64,000 nt of DNA from Marinobacter xestospongiae. GTDB lineage: Bacteria; Pseudomonadota; Gammaproteobacteria; Pseudomonadales; Oleiphilaceae. The notes under the pieces were generated by a model, which was given only the letters and a program-made list of their open reading frames with translations, did no database searches and had not been told where the DNA came from. Shown here piece after piece: positions 1 through 14,399 of the stretch. The DNA is taken from the NCBI RefSeq assembly GCF_023156385.1, contig NZ_JAKZAK010000010.1, positions 21,922-85,921 of the forward strand, given 5' to 3'. Within the stretch, counting starts at the first letter, position 1. Every line of letters starts with the position of its first letter. A program made the position numbers and the translations under genes.

Positions 1-1
1 G

Positions 2-97
2 CCGGCCACCTTTATCGTGTCGCCTGACGGCGAGCTTCACGAGGCCCGTTTTGGGCCCCAGACCGAGCGCCAGTTGCTGGACGCCATGGGGCTGTAG
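2..97 (+). CDS. Thioredoxin/TlpA-like protein, C-terminal fragment
   Basis: Only the last 31 codons lie in the window and the 5' part is cut off by the edge. The residues begin PATFIVSPDGELHEARFG, which resembles the cis-proline strand and following hairpin of TlpA/ResA-type thioredoxin-fold proteins (x-P-x-T-F-x-x-x-x-D/P-G). Such proteins are usually exported thiol:disulfide oxidoreductases. The redox CxxC motif would lie upstream of the window, so activity cannot be judged. The reading frame stops 37 bp before dnaE on the same strand. The family call rests on this short tail alone. Confidence 0.55.
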   Translation, partial: PATFIVSPDGELHEARFGPQTERQLLDAMGL

Positions 98-134
98 CGC
101 ACAGACGCTGTGCGCCAATCTTTTTGCAATTTAG

Positions 135-3100
135 ATGGAATCAACCTTGCCTGATACCTTTGTACACCTCCGTGTCCACTCCGAGTACTCCATGGTGGAC
201 GGCCTGGTCCGGGTCAAACCGCTGATCGGCCGCGTCGCGGATATGGGCATGCCCGCTGTGGGCCTGACCGAGCAATCAAACCTGTGTTCCCTGGTGCGTT
301 TCTATAAGGCCGCTGTGGGTGCCGGGGTGAAGCCCATCATCGGCGCCGATCTCTGGGTGGAGAACCCGGATGATCCGGAAGTTCCGTTCCGTCTGACCCT
401 GCTGGCCCGCAATCAGACCGGGTACCTCCATCTCACCGAGATCATTTCCCGTGGTTACACCGAAGGTCAGCGTTACGGCAAGCCCATCATCCAGCGTGCC
501 TGGCTGGAGGAAAAAGCGGCCGGGCTGATCGCCCTGTCCGGCGCCAAGATGGGCGACGTTGGCAAGGCCCTGTTGGCGGGCAAGACTGACCTGGCCCGGG
601 AGCGGGCACGGTACTGGATGTCGCTCTATCCGGAGGCGTTTTACCTGGAGCTGCAGCGGACCGGGCGACCGGGGGATGAAGACTGTCTGCATCACAGTGT
701 GGCCCTGGCTACAGAGCTGGGCTGCCCGGTGGTGGCCACCAATGACGTTCACTTCCTGGCGCCGGAGGATTTCGAGGCCCACGAGGCCCGGGTCTGTATC
801 GGTGAGAGCCGAACCCTGGATGATCCGCGCCGGGATCGCCGATTCAGCGACCAGCAGTACCTGCGCAGTGCGGAGGAGATGATCGAGTTATTCTCTGACA
901 TCCCCGAAGCGGTCGAGAACACGGTGGAGATTGCCCGCCGCTGTTCGGTGAAAGTGCGGATGGGGGAGTACTTCCTGCCCAACTACCCGATCCCTGACGG
1001 CATGACCATGGATGACTACTTCCGCCAGGTGTCGGAAGAGGGGCTGGAAGGGCGCCTGGAGACCATTCTCAGCAAGGATGATCCGGACTACGACGACAAG
1101 CGTGCGGCCTACTACAAGCGGCTCAACTTCGAGCTGGACATCATCATCCAGATGGGGTTCCCGGGCTACTTTCTGATCGTTATGGACTTCATCAAGTGGG
1201 CCAAGAACAACGGCGTGCCCGTTGGCCCGGGGCGAGGCTCCGGTGCCGGCTCCCTGGTGGCCTATGCGCTGCTGATCACTGATCTGGACCCGCTGGAATA
1301 CGACCTGCTGTTCGAGCGATTCCTCAACCCGGAACGGGTCTCCATGCCGGACTTTGACGTCGACTTCTGTATGGAAGGGCGGGACCGGGTCATTGACTAC
1401 ACCGCCGAGAAGTACGGTCGCGAAGCGGTGTCCCAGATCATCACCTTCGGAACCATGGCCGCGAAGGCGGTGGTGCGCGACGTCGCCCGGGTTCAGGGCA
1501 AGTCATACGGACTGGCGGACAAGCTGTCCAAGCTGATCCCCTTTGAACCGGGGATGACGCTTGAGCGCGCGATCGTGGAAGAGCCACAGCTCAAGGAGTT
1601 TCTGGAGCAGGACGAAGAAGCCCGGGAAATCTGGGAGATGGCCCTCAAGCTCGAGGGGGTCTGCCGGAACGCCGGTAAGCACGCCGGTGGGGTGGTTATC
1701 GCGCCGACCAAGATCACCGATTTTTCCGCCCTGTACTGTGACGATGAGGGTGGCAGCCTGGTCACCCAGTTCGACAAGGGGGACGTGGAAGACGCTGGTC
1801 TGGTGAAGTTCGACTTCCTCGGTCTGCGGACCCTGACCATCATCAAGTGGGCGTTGAACATGATCAACCCGCGCCGTTCCACGCGTGGGGAAGATGAGCT
1901 GGACATCAGTGCCATTCCGCTGGATGACAAGCCGTCGTTCGAGATGCTCAAGCGAGCTGAGACCACCGCGGTATTCCAGCTGGAATCCCGGGGCATGAAG
2001 GACCTGATCCGCCGCCTGCAACCGGACTCCCTGGAAGACATGATCGCCCTGGTGGCGCTGTTCCGTCCGGGGCCGCTGCAGTCTGGCATGGTGGACGACT
2101 TCATCGACCGTAAGCACGGCCGCCAGCCGATGTCCTATCCGCACCCGGATTACCAGTATCAGGGCCTGCAACCGGTGCTGGAGCCGACCTATGGGGTCAT
2201 CCTCTACCAGGAACAGGTCATGCAGATCGCTCAGGTGATGGCTGGCTATACCCTGGGGGGCGCCGACATGCTGCGGCGGGCGATGGGTAAGAAAAAGCCG
2301 GAGGAGATGGCCAAACAGAAGGCCATCTTCCTGGATGGCTGTGAGAACAACGGCATCGACAAGACCCTGGCGGAGAATATCTTCGACCTGGTGGAAAAGT
2401 TCGCCGGCTACGGCTTCAACAAATCCCACTCCGCGGCATACGCCCTGGTGTCCTACCAGACCCTGTGGCTGAAGGCGCATTATCCCGCCGAATTCATGGC
2501 CGCGGTACTCACTGCCGATATGCAGAACACCGACAAGGTGGTGACGCTGGTGGAAGAGTGCCGCAACATGAAGCTCGACCTGCTGGTGCCGGACGTCAGT
2601 CGCTCCGAGTACACCTTCACGGTTAACGACAACGGCCAGATTGTCTACGGCCTCGGGGCCATCAAGGGGCTCGGGGAAGGCCCGATCCAGAGCGTGGTGG
2701 AAGGCCGCACCGATGGTCCCTATCAGGACCTGTTTGATTTCTGCGCCCGGGTCGATCTCAAGAAGATCAACAAGCGGGCCCTGGAGGCGCTGATCCGCTC
2801 CGGCGCCATGGACAAGCTGGGAGCCAGCCGTGCCCAGTTGATGGCCAGTATCGACAAGGCCCTGCAGCAGGCCAACCAGCAGTCCCGCAACGAATCGGCG
2901 GGCATGGTGGATATGTTTGGCGACATGCTGGCCGGCGGTGACGGCGGCAACCCCTACGAGGACGTCACCGGTGTACGGGAGTGGCCGGAGAAGGAGCGCC
3001 TGAAGGGCGAGAAGGACACCCTCGGGTTGTACCTCACCGGTCATCCGTTTGATGAGTATGAGAAAGAAGTGCGTCGGTTTGTCCGCTGCGCCATTGCCGA

Positions 3101-3626
3101 CCTCAAACCCAACAAGTCACCACAGCGGGTCGCCGGACTGGTGGTGGCCCAGCGCACCATGAAGACCAAGACCGGGTCCACCATGTGCTTCATCACCCTG
3201 GACGACCGCAGTGCCCGCATCGAAGCCACCCTGTTCTCTGAGGCCTTTATCGAGAACCGTGAGCTGCTGGGGTCGGATCAGGTGATCGTGGTGGAAGGAC
3301 AGGTCAGTCACGACGATTACTCCGGCCAGATGAAAATGCGGGTCAGTACCGTGATGGACGTGGCCACGGCGCGTCAGCGGTTCAGTCGCGGGCTGAAACT
3401 GTCGTTGCATGCCGACCAGCTGCAAAATGGTCTGCTCGACAGGCTGGACGGCCTGCTGCGACCGTGCCGCTGTGACGGCAGCCCGGTGTGGGTGGATTAC
3501 CAGAGCCAGGATGCGGCCACCCGGATAGAACTGGGCGACAGCTGGCGGGTTGAGCCCAATGATGAATTGCTCTGGGAACTCAAGCACCTGGTGGGCGACC
3601 GGGGGGTGGAACTGGTCTATGATTGA
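135..3626 (+). CDS. dnaE: DNA polymerase III alpha subunit
   Basis: Catalytic polymerase of the replicative holoenzyme, 1163 aa (E. coli 1160). An in-frame TAG at 132-134 directly precedes the ATG, so the start cannot lie upstream. The PHP domain comes first (HSEYS near residue 16). The polymerase active site is seen as PDFDVDFC with aspartates 406 and 408, and the third aspartate is D560 in KFDFLGL; these match E. coli D401, D403 and D555 with a constant offset. An OB domain lies near residues 995-1080. The internal beta-clamp-binding site, QADMF in E. coli, reads MVDMF at residues 924-928, so the normally conserved glutamine is absent. accA follows after 150 bp, as in many gammaproteobacteria. 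Confidence 0.98.
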   Translation: MESTLPDTFVHLRVHSEYSMVDGLVRVKPLIGRVADMGMPAVGLTEQSNLCSLVRFYKAAVGAGVKPIIGADLWVENPDDPEVPFRLTLLARNQTGYLHLTEIISRGYTEGQRYGKPIIQRAWLEEKAAGLIALSGAKMGDVGKALLAGKTDLARERARYWMSLYPEAFYLELQRTGRPGDEDCLHHSVALATELGCPVVATNDVHFLAPEDFEAHEARVCIGESRTLDDPRRDRRFSDQQYLRSAEEMIELFSDIPEAVENTVEIARRCSVKVRMGEYFLPNYPIPDGMTMDDYFRQVSEEGLEGRLETILSKDDPDYDDKRAAYYKRLNFELDIIIQMGFPGYFLIVMDFIKWAKNNGVPVGPGRGSGAGSLVAYALLITDLDPLEYDLLFERFLNPERVSMPDFDVDFCMEGRDRVIDYTAEKYGREAVSQIITFGTMAAKAVVRDVARVQGKSYGLADKLSKLIPFEPGMTLERAIVEEPQLKEFLEQDEEAREIWEMALKLEGVCRNAGKHAGGVVIAPTKITDFSALYCDDEGGSLVTQFDKGDVEDAGLVKFDFLGLRTLTIIKWALNMINPRRSTRGEDELDISAIPLDDKPSFEMLKRAETTAVFQLESRGMKDLIRRLQPDSLEDMIALVALFRPGPLQSGMVDDFIDRKHGRQPMSYPHPDYQYQGLQPVLEPTYGVILYQEQVMQIAQVMAGYTLGGADMLRRAMGKKKPEEMAKQKAIFLDGCENNGIDKTLAENIFDLVEKFAGYGFNKSHSAAYALVSYQTLWLKAHYPAEFMAAVLTADMQNTDKVVTLVEECRNMKLDLLVPDVSRSEYTFTVNDNGQIVYGLGAIKGLGEGPIQSVVEGRTDGPYQDLFDFCARVDLKKINKRALEALIRSGAMDKLGASRAQLMASIDKALQQANQQSRNESAGMVDMFGDMLAGGDGGNPYEDVTGVREWPEKERLKGEKDTLGLYLTGHPFDEYEKEVRRFVRCAIADLKPNKSPQRVAGLVVAQRTMKTKTGSTMCFITLDDRSARIEATLFSEAFIENRELLGSDQVIVVEGQVSHDDYSGQMKMRVSTVMDVATARQRFSRGLKLSLHADQLQNGLLDRLDGLLRPCRCDGSPVWVDYQSQDAATRIELGDSWRVEPNDELLWELKHLVGDRGVELVYD

Positions 3627-3776
3627 GGGCGGGCGGACGCTGTAGCCATTGGTCGCACCTTATACCAAGGTCCGCTTCAGCGACCCGTTTAGCGCTGTTA
3701 TTGTTTGCCGAAATTGTTGGCAGAAATTCGACTGGTGAGGGCGAGCCTCGCCCAGCAACCTGATTGACGGAACATC

Positions 3777-4730
3777 ATGAATCCCAATTACCTGGACTTT
3801 GAACAGCCGATCGCCGACCTGGAAGCCAAGATCGAAGAGCTTCGCATGGTGGGCAACGATACCGACATCAACATCAGCGATGAAATCAACCGCCTGCGCA
3901 GCAAAAGCGTGAGCCTGACTGAGTCGATCTTTTCCGACCTCAAGTCGTGGGATATCGCCCGTCTGGCCCGGCACCCACGCCGGCCCTATACCCTGGACTA
4001 CATCGAGACCATGTTTGACGACTTCGATGAGTTCCACGGTGATCGCGCCTACGCCGATGATCAGGCCATTGTCGGCGGCACCGCCCGCCTGGACGGTAAA
4101 CCGGTGATGATCATCGGCCACCAGAAGGGCCGGGAAGTGCGTGACAAGGTTCGCCGCAACTTCGGCATGCCGCGTCCGGAAGGTTACCGCAAGGCCGTCC
4201 GGCTGATGGAAATGGCCGAGCGTTTCAAACTGCCGGTGCTGACCTTTATCGATACCCAGGGAGCCTACCCCGGTATCGGCGCTGAGGAGCGTGGCCAGAG
4301 CGAGGCCATCGCCCACAACCTGGCGGTGATGTCCCGTCTGAAGACGCCGGTGATCTCCACCGTGATTGGCGAAGGTGGTTCCGGTGGCGCCCTGGCCATT
4401 GGTGTCTGCGATCGCCTGCTGATGCTGCAGTATTCGACCTACGGGGTGATTTCTCCGGAAGGGTGTGCGTCGATCCTGTGGAAGAGCGCCGAGTACGCCG
4501 CCCAGGCGGCTGAGGCTATGGGCGTAACCGCCGACCGGCTGAAAGAGCTGGGCGTGGCGGATCGCCTGATCGATGAACCCTTGGGTGGGGCCCACCGTGA
4601 CCCCGAGGCCATGTCGGCATCCCTCAAGGCGGCACTGATCGATGAGCTGGAAGAACTTCAGCGGCTGCCGGAAGACGAGCTGCTGTCCCGTCGCTATGAG
4701 CGTCTGACCCGGTATGACAACGGACGGTAA
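3777..4730 (+). CDS. accA: Acetyl-CoA carboxylase carboxyltransferase, alpha subunit
   Basis: Alpha half of the carboxyltransferase that moves CO2 from biotin-BCCP to acetyl-CoA, giving malonyl-CoA for fatty acid synthesis. It works as an alpha2beta2 complex with AccD, which is not in this window. The 317-aa length is normal (E. coli 319). The N-terminal helical region ([16 protein letters not shown]) and the crotonase-like core are clear, including the glycine-rich [12 protein letters not shown] that forms the acyl-CoA oxyanion pocket. Its last 17 bases overlap the start of tilS, suggesting translational coupling. The 150-bp gap from dnaE could hold a separate promoter, but none stands out. 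Confidence 0.98.
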   Translation: MNPNYLDFEQPIADLEAKIEELRMVGNDTDINISDEINRLRSKSVSLTESIFSDLKSWDIARLARHPRRPYTLDYIETMFDDFDEFHGDRAYADDQAIVGGTARLDGKPVMIIGHQKGREVRDKVRRNFGMPRPEGYRKAVRLMEMAERFKLPVLTFIDTQGAYPGIGAEERGQSEAIAHNLAVMSRLKTPVISTVIGEGGSGGALAIGVCDRLLMLQYSTYGVISPEGCASILWKSAEYAAQAAEAMGVTADRLKELGVADRLIDEPLGGAHRDPEAMSASLKAALIDELEELQRLPEDELLSRRYERLTRYDNGR

Positions 4731-6057
4731 ACGCCGTCCCGCTGCGTCATCCTGGCCTGATTCCCTGCTCGCGCCCCTGCGGGCGCTGCCGGATGACGGC
4801 CCCCTCCTGATTGCCCTAAGTGGTGGCATGGACTCGGTGGTGCTGTTGCATGCCGCGGTCCATTGCCTGGCTGAACGCCCCGGTGGCCTTGCCGCCCTCC
4901 ACATCAATCATCAGCTCCAGACTAACGCTGACGACTGCGAAGCGTTCTGTCGCGAGCTGTGCGCCTCCCTGGGGGTGGCCTGTCAGGTGACGCGAGTCAC
5001 GGTGCCGCAGGGTACTGCCGGTGGTCATGGTGGGCTGGAAGCCGCGGCCCGGGAGGCCCGCTATCAGGTATTTGAAGCAGCACTCGCCCAGGGCGGCACC
5101 CTGTTGATGGCGCACCACCAGGATGACCAGGCTGAAACGGTGCTGTTCCGATTGCTGCGGGGCTCCGGTCCGGCGGGATTGGCGGGCATGCCCCGACAGC
5201 GACCGTTGGGCGGTGGCCGGCTGGTACGGCCGTTCCTGGAGTTCTCACGACAGCAATTGCAGGGTTGGGCGGACAGCGCGGGTTATCGCTGGGTGGAAGA
5301 CCCCAGCAATCAGGACACCGGGTTTGATCGCAACTTCCTCCGCCACCGTGTCCTGCCGCTGCTGAAACAGCGTTGGCCGACGGTGCTTAAACGACTGCAG
5401 CGCAGTGCTGAGGCCTGTGACGAGGGGGCTCAGCTGGCGGCGTCGCTGGCGCGCCTGCACCATCAACAGGTGGCCTCCTGTGACGGCGGCCTGCGGGTGG
5501 CTGAGCTGGCCCGACTTACCGGGCCAGAGCAGAAAAACCTGCTACGCTGGTGGATAGGTCAGCGGGGGCTGCCAGTGCCGGAACGTCAGGACTGGCGCGC
5601 GTCCCTGGCCGAGCTCACCGACGCGGGCGAGGATCGTCAACCCGAACTGGTCGGGCAGGGCTTTGTGCTTCGGCGCTACCGCGGCACCCTCTACCTGGTT
5701 ACGGCGGAGCAACGGTTGCCCGAGCCCTGCTGGCTGGAGCCGGGGCGGCCAACCCGATGGGGCGACTGGCGCCTGACTCTGGAGCCGGTGGTGGTGCCGA
5801 GTACGCAAATACCGAAAATCCGACTGTCGACCCGACAGGGGGGAGAGCGTCTCAGACCTGACTCCGACGGGCCCTCCCGGGCCCTGAAAACCTGGTTGCA
5901 GGAACAGGCCGTTCCGCCTTGGGAACGGGCGCGGTTACCGGTTCTGACGGAGCTTGGCGAGGTGGTCGCCGTCGGCGATTTCTGGATCTCGCCGAAGTAC
6001 GCCGGAGCGGCGCCAGAGCGCGGCTGGCGGATTGTTGTGGAGCGGTATTGTGATTGA
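4714..6057 (+). CDS. tilS: tRNA(Ile)-lysidine synthetase
   Basis: Modifies C34 of the tRNA-Ile with anticodon CAU to lysidine, so that it decodes AUA and is charged with Ile instead of Met. The PP-loop ATPase motif SGGMDS is at residues 36-41. The N-terminal catalytic domain is followed by a TilS substrate-binding domain and the C-terminal TilS-C domain (RQGGERLRP, then [17 protein letters not shown]). The length of 447 aa is in the family range (E. coli 432). The ATG lies inside the last codons of accA (17-bp overlap). There is no T-rich terminator before pyrG, which starts 90 bp downstream. Confidence 0.96.
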   Translation: MTTDGKRRPAASSWPDSLLAPLRALPDDGPLLIALSGGMDSVVLLHAAVHCLAERPGGLAALHINHQLQTNADDCEAFCRELCASLGVACQVTRVTVPQGTAGGHGGLEAAAREARYQVFEAALAQGGTLLMAHHQDDQAETVLFRLLRGSGPAGLAGMPRQRPLGGGRLVRPFLEFSRQQLQGWADSAGYRWVEDPSNQDTGFDRNFLRHRVLPLLKQRWPTVLKRLQRSAEACDEGAQLAASLARLHHQQVASCDGGLRVAELARLTGPEQKNLLRWWIGQRGLPVPERQDWRASLAELTDAGEDRQPELVGQGFVLRRYRGTLYLVTAEQRLPEPCWLEPGRPTRWGDWRLTLEPVVVPSTQIPKIRLSTRQGGERLRPDSDGPSRALKTWLQEQAVPPWERARLPVLTELGEVVAVGDFWISPKYAGAAPERGWRIVVERYCD

Positions 6058-6102
6058 GAAGGTGGGGCGGTTCTGGTAGTCTGGCGTCCCATCTTGAGAT
6101 GA

Positions 6103-7773
<1,671 letters not shown>

Positions 7774-7790
7774 CACCTTTTTTGACACCG

Positions 7791-7821
7791 ACGCCGGTGC
7801 GGTCTTCCGCACCGGCGTTTT
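7791..7821 (+). terminator. Intrinsic terminator after pyrG
   Basis: A perfect 12-bp stem (ACGCCGGTGCGG pairing with CCGCACCGGCGT) closes on a TCTT tetraloop and is followed by a short T-run. It lies 17 bp after the pyrG stop. kdsA begins 45 bp further on, so some transcripts may still read through into it. Confidence 0.85.
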
Positions 7822-7823
7822 GA

Positions 7824-8711
<888 letters not shown>

Positions 8712-8727
8712 TTTGCATCAGGCGCCT

Positions 8728-8783
8728 CGAGCCGGGCGCCCCGAACCGGGCGCCCCGAACCGGGCGTCCCGAACTGGGCGTCC
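8728..8783. repeat. 14-bp tandem repeat, four units, between kdsA and eno
   Basis: Four head-to-tail copies of CGAACCGGGCGCCC occupy 8728-8741, 8742-8755, 8756-8769 and 8770-8783. Unit 1 has CGAG for CGAA, units 3 and 4 end GGGCGTCC, and unit 4 has CTGGG for CCGGG. A partial unit (GGCGCCT) precedes the array and CGATATCC trails it. Units 1 and 2 contain the palindrome GGGCGCCC. The 14-bp period is not a multiple of three, so this is not a coding repeat. Drift between copies fits slippage followed by point mutation. Function unknown. Confidence 0.9.
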
Positions 8784-8804
8784 CGATATCCGCATTCGTA
8801 CTGA

Positions 8805-10145
<1,341 letters not shown>

Positions 10146-10191
10146 GACCGTAAACGTGGCCTAACCGGTTAGGTTCGGCTAAACTCTTAAG

Positions 10192-10237
10192 GCTGCCGAT
10201 TATCTTTAGGGTGTAACCTACGGATTCGGCAGCTTTT
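10192..10237 (+). terminator. Probable terminator after eno
   Basis: GCTGCCGA (10192-10199) pairs with TCGGCAGC (10226-10233) and is followed by TTTT. The intervening 26 bases hold a smaller TAGG/CCTA pairing, so the hairpin would be branched or long-looped. Just upstream, 10160-10173 is a perfect 14-bp palindrome, CCTAACCGGTTAGG, of unknown role. Confidence 0.6.
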
Positions 10238-10281
10238 ATGTTTCTGGTAACCCGTCCCCATAGGGCAAGTCGAGCGCTCAA

Positions 10282-10554
10282 ATGAAGGTTTTATGGTCGG
10301 TGATGATTATCATCATTCTCCTGCTGCAACTGCGGTTGTGGGTGGGGGAGGGCAGTTTTGCCCAGGTCTGGAGCCTGCAGGAATCCATTGCGGCGCAACA
10401 GGCAGAGAATGCCACCCTCGCCGCCCGTAACCAGCGGCTTTACGCTGAAGTTCGTAACCTGCGTCATCAGCAGGGGGCGATCGAAGAGCGCGCGCGGATG
10501 AATCTGGGGCTGATTCGCCAGGACGAGACCTTCTTCCTGGTGGTTGAGCCCTGA
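10282..10554 (+). CDS. ftsB: Cell division protein FtsB
   Basis: Small bitopic divisome protein that joins FtsL and FtsQ in the complex that activates septal peptidoglycan synthesis by FtsWI. The product is 90 aa. A single hydrophobic helix (residues about 4-20, rich in I and L) is followed by a leucine-zipper-like coiled coil (about 30-65, LQESIAAQQAENATLAARN) and a short periplasmic tail. This is the standard FtsB plan (E. coli 103 aa). Its neighbours eno upstream and ispD downstream are the usual gammaproteobacterial context. Cleavage of a signal peptide is not expected. Confidence 0.93.
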   Translation: MKVLWSVMIIIILLLQLRLWVGEGSFAQVWSLQESIAAQQAENATLAARNQRLYAEVRNLRHQQGAIEERARMNLGLIRQDETFFLVVEP

Positions 10555-10591
10555 ACCTGCCATAGGCCGGCAACCCCTGAGTCTGACAGCA

Positions 10592-11311
10592 ATGATGAAC
10601 AGTCCCCGTCTCTGGCTGGTAATCCCGGCCGCTGGGGTGGGTCGGCGCATGGCCGCCGATTGTCCCAAGCAGTATCTCCGTATCCACAATCGCTACGTGT
10701 TGGACATTACTCTGTCCCGGGTGCTGGACTTTGCACCGTTTGCCGGCTGCGTGGTGGCATTGAACCCCGAAGATGGTTACTGGTCTGAGGCCGATGCCAG
10801 CAAAGACCCCCGAATTCAGACCTGTGCCGGGGGCCAGGAGCGGGCGGACTCAGTGCTGGCTGCCTTGCAGGCACTGGACGCCCGGGCGGCAGACGACGAC
10901 TGGGTGCTGGTACACGATGTTGCCCGGCCCTGCCTGATGGCGGAAGACCTCACCCGACTGTTGGAGCGGCTGGCAGCGGATGAGGTGGGTGGCCTGCTGG
11001 CAGCGCCTGTGAGCGATACCATCAAACGTGTGCCCAAAGGCCGTGACCAGGTCACGGCCACCGAAGACCGCAGCCTCCTGTGGCGGGCGCTGACACCGCA
11101 GATGTTCCGCTACCGGACGCTCTGCGCGGCGTTGACTCAGGGGTTGCAGGCTGGACAGCCGATCACCGATGAGGCATCCGCCATTGAACTGGCAGGCCTG
11201 ATACCCCGGGTGGTCGAGGGGCGTCCAGACAACCTCAAGATTACCGTGCCGGCGGACTTGGCCCTGGCAGAATTCATTCTCGGGCAATCCACCGCCCGCG
11301 ATCAGCAGTAA
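10592..11311 (+). CDS. ispD: 2-C-methyl-D-erythritol 4-phosphate cytidylyltransferase
   Basis: Third step of the MEP isoprenoid pathway: couples MEP with CTP to give CDP-ME. With the ATG at 10592 (or the adjacent one at 10595) the protein is 239 aa, close to E. coli IspD (236). An in-frame TTG at 10544 would add 16 residues not typical of the family. The nucleotide-binding signature PAAGVGRRM lies near residue 10, followed by KQYL. Further landmarks are VHDVARPC and the C-terminal TDEASAIE region. The following gene on the strand is ispF, two steps later in the same pathway. Confidence 0.96.
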   Translation: MMNSPRLWLVIPAAGVGRRMAADCPKQYLRIHNRYVLDITLSRVLDFAPFAGCVVALNPEDGYWSEADASKDPRIQTCAGGQERADSVLAALQALDARAADDDWVLVHDVARPCLMAEDLTRLLERLAADEVGGLLAAPVSDTIKRVPKGRDQVTATEDRSLLWRALTPQMFRYRTLCAALTQGLQAGQPITDEASAIELAGLIPRVVEGRPDNLKITVPADLALAEFILGQSTARDQQ

Positions 11312-11326
11312 GAGCAGGAGAACCTC

Positions 11327-11812
11327 ATGCGGATAGGCCAAGGCTTCGATGTCCACGCGTTTTGTGATGGCGACCGGGTGATACTGGGCGGCGTGAGTAT
11401 TCCCCACAGTCAGGGACTCAAGGCCCATTCCGACGGTGATGTGCTGTTGCACGCACTGGCCGACGCCCTGCTCGGTGCCCTGGCTCTGGGGGATATTGGT
11501 CACTTCTTTCCGGATACCAGTGACCAGTGGGCGGGGGCGGACAGCCGCGACCTGTTGCGGCGGGTGATGGCGGAGGTGCACCAGCGGGGCTACCGGGTGG
11601 TCAATGTCGACACCACGGTGATTGCCCAGGCACCGAAGATGGCTCCCCACGTAAACGCCATGCGGCGGAACATTGCGGAAGACCTGAACGTGGCGGTGGA
11701 GTGCGTCAGCGTCAAGGCGACGACCACCGAAAAACTCGGGTTCACCGGCCGTCGTGAGGGCATAGCCTGCCAGGCGGTCTGTCTGCTGGAGGCTGCTGAC
11801 CATGACCGCTGA
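11327..11812 (+). CDS. ispF: 2-C-methyl-D-erythritol 2,4-cyclodiphosphate synthase
   Basis: Cyclises CDP-ME 2-phosphate to MEcPP with release of CMP, in the MEP pathway. The 161 aa agree with the trimeric family (E. coli 159). The N-terminal metal-binding DVHAF (residues 8-12) and the [18 protein letters not shown] signature are both present, as is the TTTEKLGF segment near the C-terminus that helps form the nucleotide pocket. It lies 15 bp after ispD, and its last 11 bases overlap the truD start, so ispD-ispF-truD looks like a coupled unit. Confidence 0.97.
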   Translation: MRIGQGFDVHAFCDGDRVILGGVSIPHSQGLKAHSDGDVLLHALADALLGALALGDIGHFFPDTSDQWAGADSRDLLRRVMAEVHQRGYRVVNVDTTVIAQAPKMAPHVNAMRRNIAEDLNVAVECVSVKATTTEKLGFTGRREGIACQAVCLLEAADHDR

Positions 11813-12848
11813 TCCATCACCCTGGTGTCTGGACTGGCCCGTATCCGGTGAAGGCCGGGTTGGCCGGGCGGTGCTCAAGGTATCTCCGGAAACCTTCTTT
11901 GTCGACGAGGATCTGGGGCTGCCCGGGTTTCCCGAGGAATGCGGTGCCGATCAGCGCCAGGGGGAAGGTGAGCACCTGTGTCTGCGGCTCGAGAAGTGTG
12001 GCGACAACACTGATTATGTGGCCCGCCAGCTGGCCGATCTCGCCGGTTGCCGGGCCCATGAAGTGGGCGTCTGTGGCCTCAAGGATCGCCATGCGGTGAC
12101 CCGGCAGTGGTTCAGCATCCAGCGACCTGGCCGGGAAGCCGAGGATGTTGACTTCGTGGCGACGGTGGCCGAACGCTGGCCGGTGCTGGCCTGTCGCCGT
12201 TTCAACCGCAAACTGCGGCGGGGAGACCATCGCGGCAATCGCTTCCGCATTACCCTGGTGGCGGTGGAAGGCGACCGGGCTGCCATCGAATCGGCTCTGA
12301 ACCTGGTGGCCCGGGAAGGCTGCCCCAACTACTTTGGCCGCCAGCGCTTTGGCCACAACGGTGGTAACCTTGATCGGGCCATTGCCGACGCCAAAAAAGG
12401 CCATCGACCCCAGCGTCGCCGTGGTCATGGCAATCGCCAGAAGGCCGGCCTCTACCTCTCTGCTGCCCGTTCCTGGCTGTTCAACGCGGTGCTGGCAGAG
12501 CGGGTTCGACAGGGCAATTGGCATCAGCGTTTGCCGGGCGAGCCTGACCCGGAGCGGCCCACGGGCCCTCTGTGGGGGGATGGCGGTACCCGCGCCACTG
12601 AGGTTCAGGAAACCCTGGAGCGGCAGGTCGTCGCGGCGATGCCGGAGCTGGAGGCGGTGTTTGCCGCTTCCCGCATGTCGCCCGAGCGGCGTCCGCTGGC
12701 GCTGTTACCCGGGCAACTGGAGTGGCAGTGGCCGTCAGAGTCCGAGCTGACACTCACGTTTCATCTGCAGGCAGGACAATACGCCACGGCACTGATTGGC
12801 AACGTTTTCGAGCTTCAGGATGCCAGTGGACTCGCAGCCAGCGGCTAA
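11802..12848 (+). CDS. truD: tRNA pseudouridine(13) synthase
   Basis: Isomerises U13 of tRNA-Glu to pseudouridine. The 348 aa match the family (E. coli 349). The catalytic-aspartate motif [15 protein letters not shown] is present around residue 90, and the insertion typical of TruD follows ([14 protein letters not shown]). The ATG at 11802 overlaps the end of ispF by 11 bp. The surE reading frame starts 145 bp after the stop. Confidence 0.96.
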   Translation: MTADPSPWCLDWPVSGEGRVGRAVLKVSPETFFVDEDLGLPGFPEECGADQRQGEGEHLCLRLEKCGDNTDYVARQLADLAGCRAHEVGVCGLKDRHAVTRQWFSIQRPGREAEDVDFVATVAERWPVLACRRFNRKLRRGDHRGNRFRITLVAVEGDRAAIESALNLVAREGCPNYFGRQRFGHNGGNLDRAIADAKKGHRPQRRRGHGNRQKAGLYLSAARSWLFNAVLAERVRQGNWHQRLPGEPDPERPTGPLWGDGGTRATEVQETLERQVVAAMPELEAVFAASRMSPERRPLALLPGQLEWQWPSESELTLTFHLQAGQYATALIGNVFELQDASGLAASG

Positions 12849-12993
12849 AGCGGGCATATTAGTGGGCTGACTGTCAGGGTTGCAGCGTCGGCTCTGGCAG
12901 GGACTTGGTAAAATAACGAAAGGGCTACACCCCACGGACATGATTGCCACGGCGCAGGGATCGCCGGGAGGGTCGGGGCCCGTGGAGATGATT

Positions 12994-13746
12994 GTGCGTA
13001 TTCTGTTGTCCAATGATGATGGTGTCCATTCTCCGGGGCTGGTGGCCCTGCATGACGAGCTGAGTGGTCTGGCGGAGCTGGAAGTGGTGGCTCCCGACCG
13101 GGATCACAGTGGGGCCAGTAACGCCCTGACCCTGAACCGTCCATTGACGGTGGAACGTCACCCCAACGGTTTCCAGTCGGTGGATGGAACCCCTACCGAT
13201 TGCGTTCATTTGGCGGTTAACGGCCTGTTTGACGCGCCTTTCGACCGGGTGATCTCCGGTATCAATACCCACGCCAATCTCGGTGATGACGTCATATACT
13301 CCGGCACCGTTGCCGCTGCCACCGAAGGCCGCCACCTGGGCTTACCGGCGATTGCCATGTCGCTGGCCAGCGAGGGGCGGGGCCATTTCGATACCGCCGC
13401 CCGGGTTGCCCGCTTCCTGCTGGAGTGGCGGCGTCCGCTGTCCCTGGGGCCGCGCTGCATCCTCAACGTCAACGTGCCAGACCGTCCCTGGCAGGAGCTG
13501 GCCGGATTCCAGGTGACCCGGCTTGGCCACCGCGGGCGTGCCGAAGGGGCCGTACCAGTCACTTGCCCGCGCGGGCGGGCGCGCTACTGGATTGGCGCCG
13601 CCGGGGATGGGGGCGATGATGGTCCGGGTACCGACTTTGCCGCCATTCGCGCCGGTTTCGTATCGGTGACGCCGGTCCAGGTGGACATGACACGGCACGA
13701 AGCGCTGGGCTCGCTGTCACAGTGGCTGGAGGGCGCGAATCAATGA
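12994..13746 (+). CDS. surE: 5'/3'-nucleotidase SurE
   Basis: Metal-dependent nucleoside monophosphate phosphatase linked to stationary-phase survival. I choose the GTG at 12994: GGAG at 12984-12987 is spaced six bases from it, and translation then begins [10 protein letters not shown], the canonical SurE N-terminus with metal ligands D8 and D9. The ATG at 12988 is two codons upstream, but GGAG abuts it with no spacing. The product is 250 aa (E. coli 253). Other motifs are the [12 protein letters not shown] region and [19 protein letters not shown]. The stop overlaps the pcm start (ATGA). Confidence 0.95.
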   Translation: MRILLSNDDGVHSPGLVALHDELSGLAELEVVAPDRDHSGASNALTLNRPLTVERHPNGFQSVDGTPTDCVHLAVNGLFDAPFDRVISGINTHANLGDDVIYSGTVAAATEGRHLGLPAIAMSLASEGRGHFDTAARVARFLLEWRRPLSLGPRCILNVNVPDRPWQELAGFQVTRLGHRGRAEGAVPVTCPRGRARYWIGAAGDGGDDGPGTDFAAIRAGFVSVTPVQVDMTRHEALGSLSQWLEGANQ

Positions 13747-14399
13747 GCAGTGAACTTCAGGGTATAGGCATGACTTCCCGGCGCACGCGGATGCGACTGA
13801 TCCAGCGCTTGAGGGAGCATGGCATCGACAACGAGCAGGTGCTGGATGTGATGGCGGACGCACCACGCCACATCTTCCTGGATGAGGCGCTGGCTCACCG
13901 TGCTTATGAGGACACCGCGCTGCCGATTGGCCATGGCCAAACCCTGTCACAACCCTACATTGTTGCCCGAATGACCTCCGCGCTGATGGCCCATAGTCCC
14001 TCCCGGGTGTTGGAGCTGGGAACCGGCTCGGGTTACCAGACCGCCATCCTCGCCAGGCTGGTGGATGAAGTCTTCAGCGTTGAGCGTATCAAACCGTTGC
14101 AGGACAGGGCCCGTGATCGCTTGCGTACTCTCGGGGTGAGGAATGTGGTGCTGCGCCATGCGGATGGCGGTATTGGCTGGCCCGAGAAGGGGCCCTTCGA
14201 TGGCATTATTGTCACCGCCGCACCCAAGGTGCTGCCTTCCGAGTTACTTTCCCAGCTGGCCGATGGTGGTGTGTTGATCGCGCCGGTCGGCGAGACCACC
14301 CAGATGCTGGTGCAGACCGTACGCCAGGGCGACGAATTCGTGCAGACCGAACTGGAACCGGTGCGCTTTGTACCCCTGCTGGGCGGGGTGGTTCGATGA
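13743..14399 (+). CDS. pcm: Protein-L-isoaspartate O-methyltransferase
   Basis: Repairs isoaspartyl residues in aged proteins by S-adenosylmethionine-dependent methylation. The protein is 218 aa from the ATG that overlaps the surE stop (ATGA); GGAGGG sits 8 bp upstream, supporting this start over the in-frame ATG 27 bp later. The family signature [19 protein letters not shown] and the SAM-binding [13 protein letters not shown] are both present, with [10 protein letters not shown] at the C-terminus. surE-pcm is the standard pair, and pcm in turn overlaps the DUF368 gene by ATGA. Confidence 0.97.
   Translation: MSSELQGIGMTSRRTRMRLIQRLREHGIDNEQVLDVMADAPRHIFLDEALAHRAYEDTALPIGHGQTLSQPYIVARMTSALMAHSPSRVLELGTGSGYQTAILARLVDEVFSVERIKPLQDRARDRLRTLGVRNVVLRHADGGIGWPEKGPFDGIIVTAAPKVLPSELLSQLADGGVLIAPVGETTQMLVQTVRQGDEFVQTELEPVRFVPLLGGVVR

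Noticed and set aside
1503..3044. 513-codon open frame on the - strand
   Set aside because: Antisense to dnaE with no supporting motif.
3735..3752. Terminator between dnaE and accA at the GGGCGAG/CTCGCCC inverted repeat
   Set aside because: The arms are separated by a single base, so an RNA hairpin could form only with loss of inner pairs, and there is no T-run.
8728..8783. Short CRISPR-like array
   Set aside because: The units are contiguous with no spacers and only 14 bp long, so this is a simple tandem repeat.
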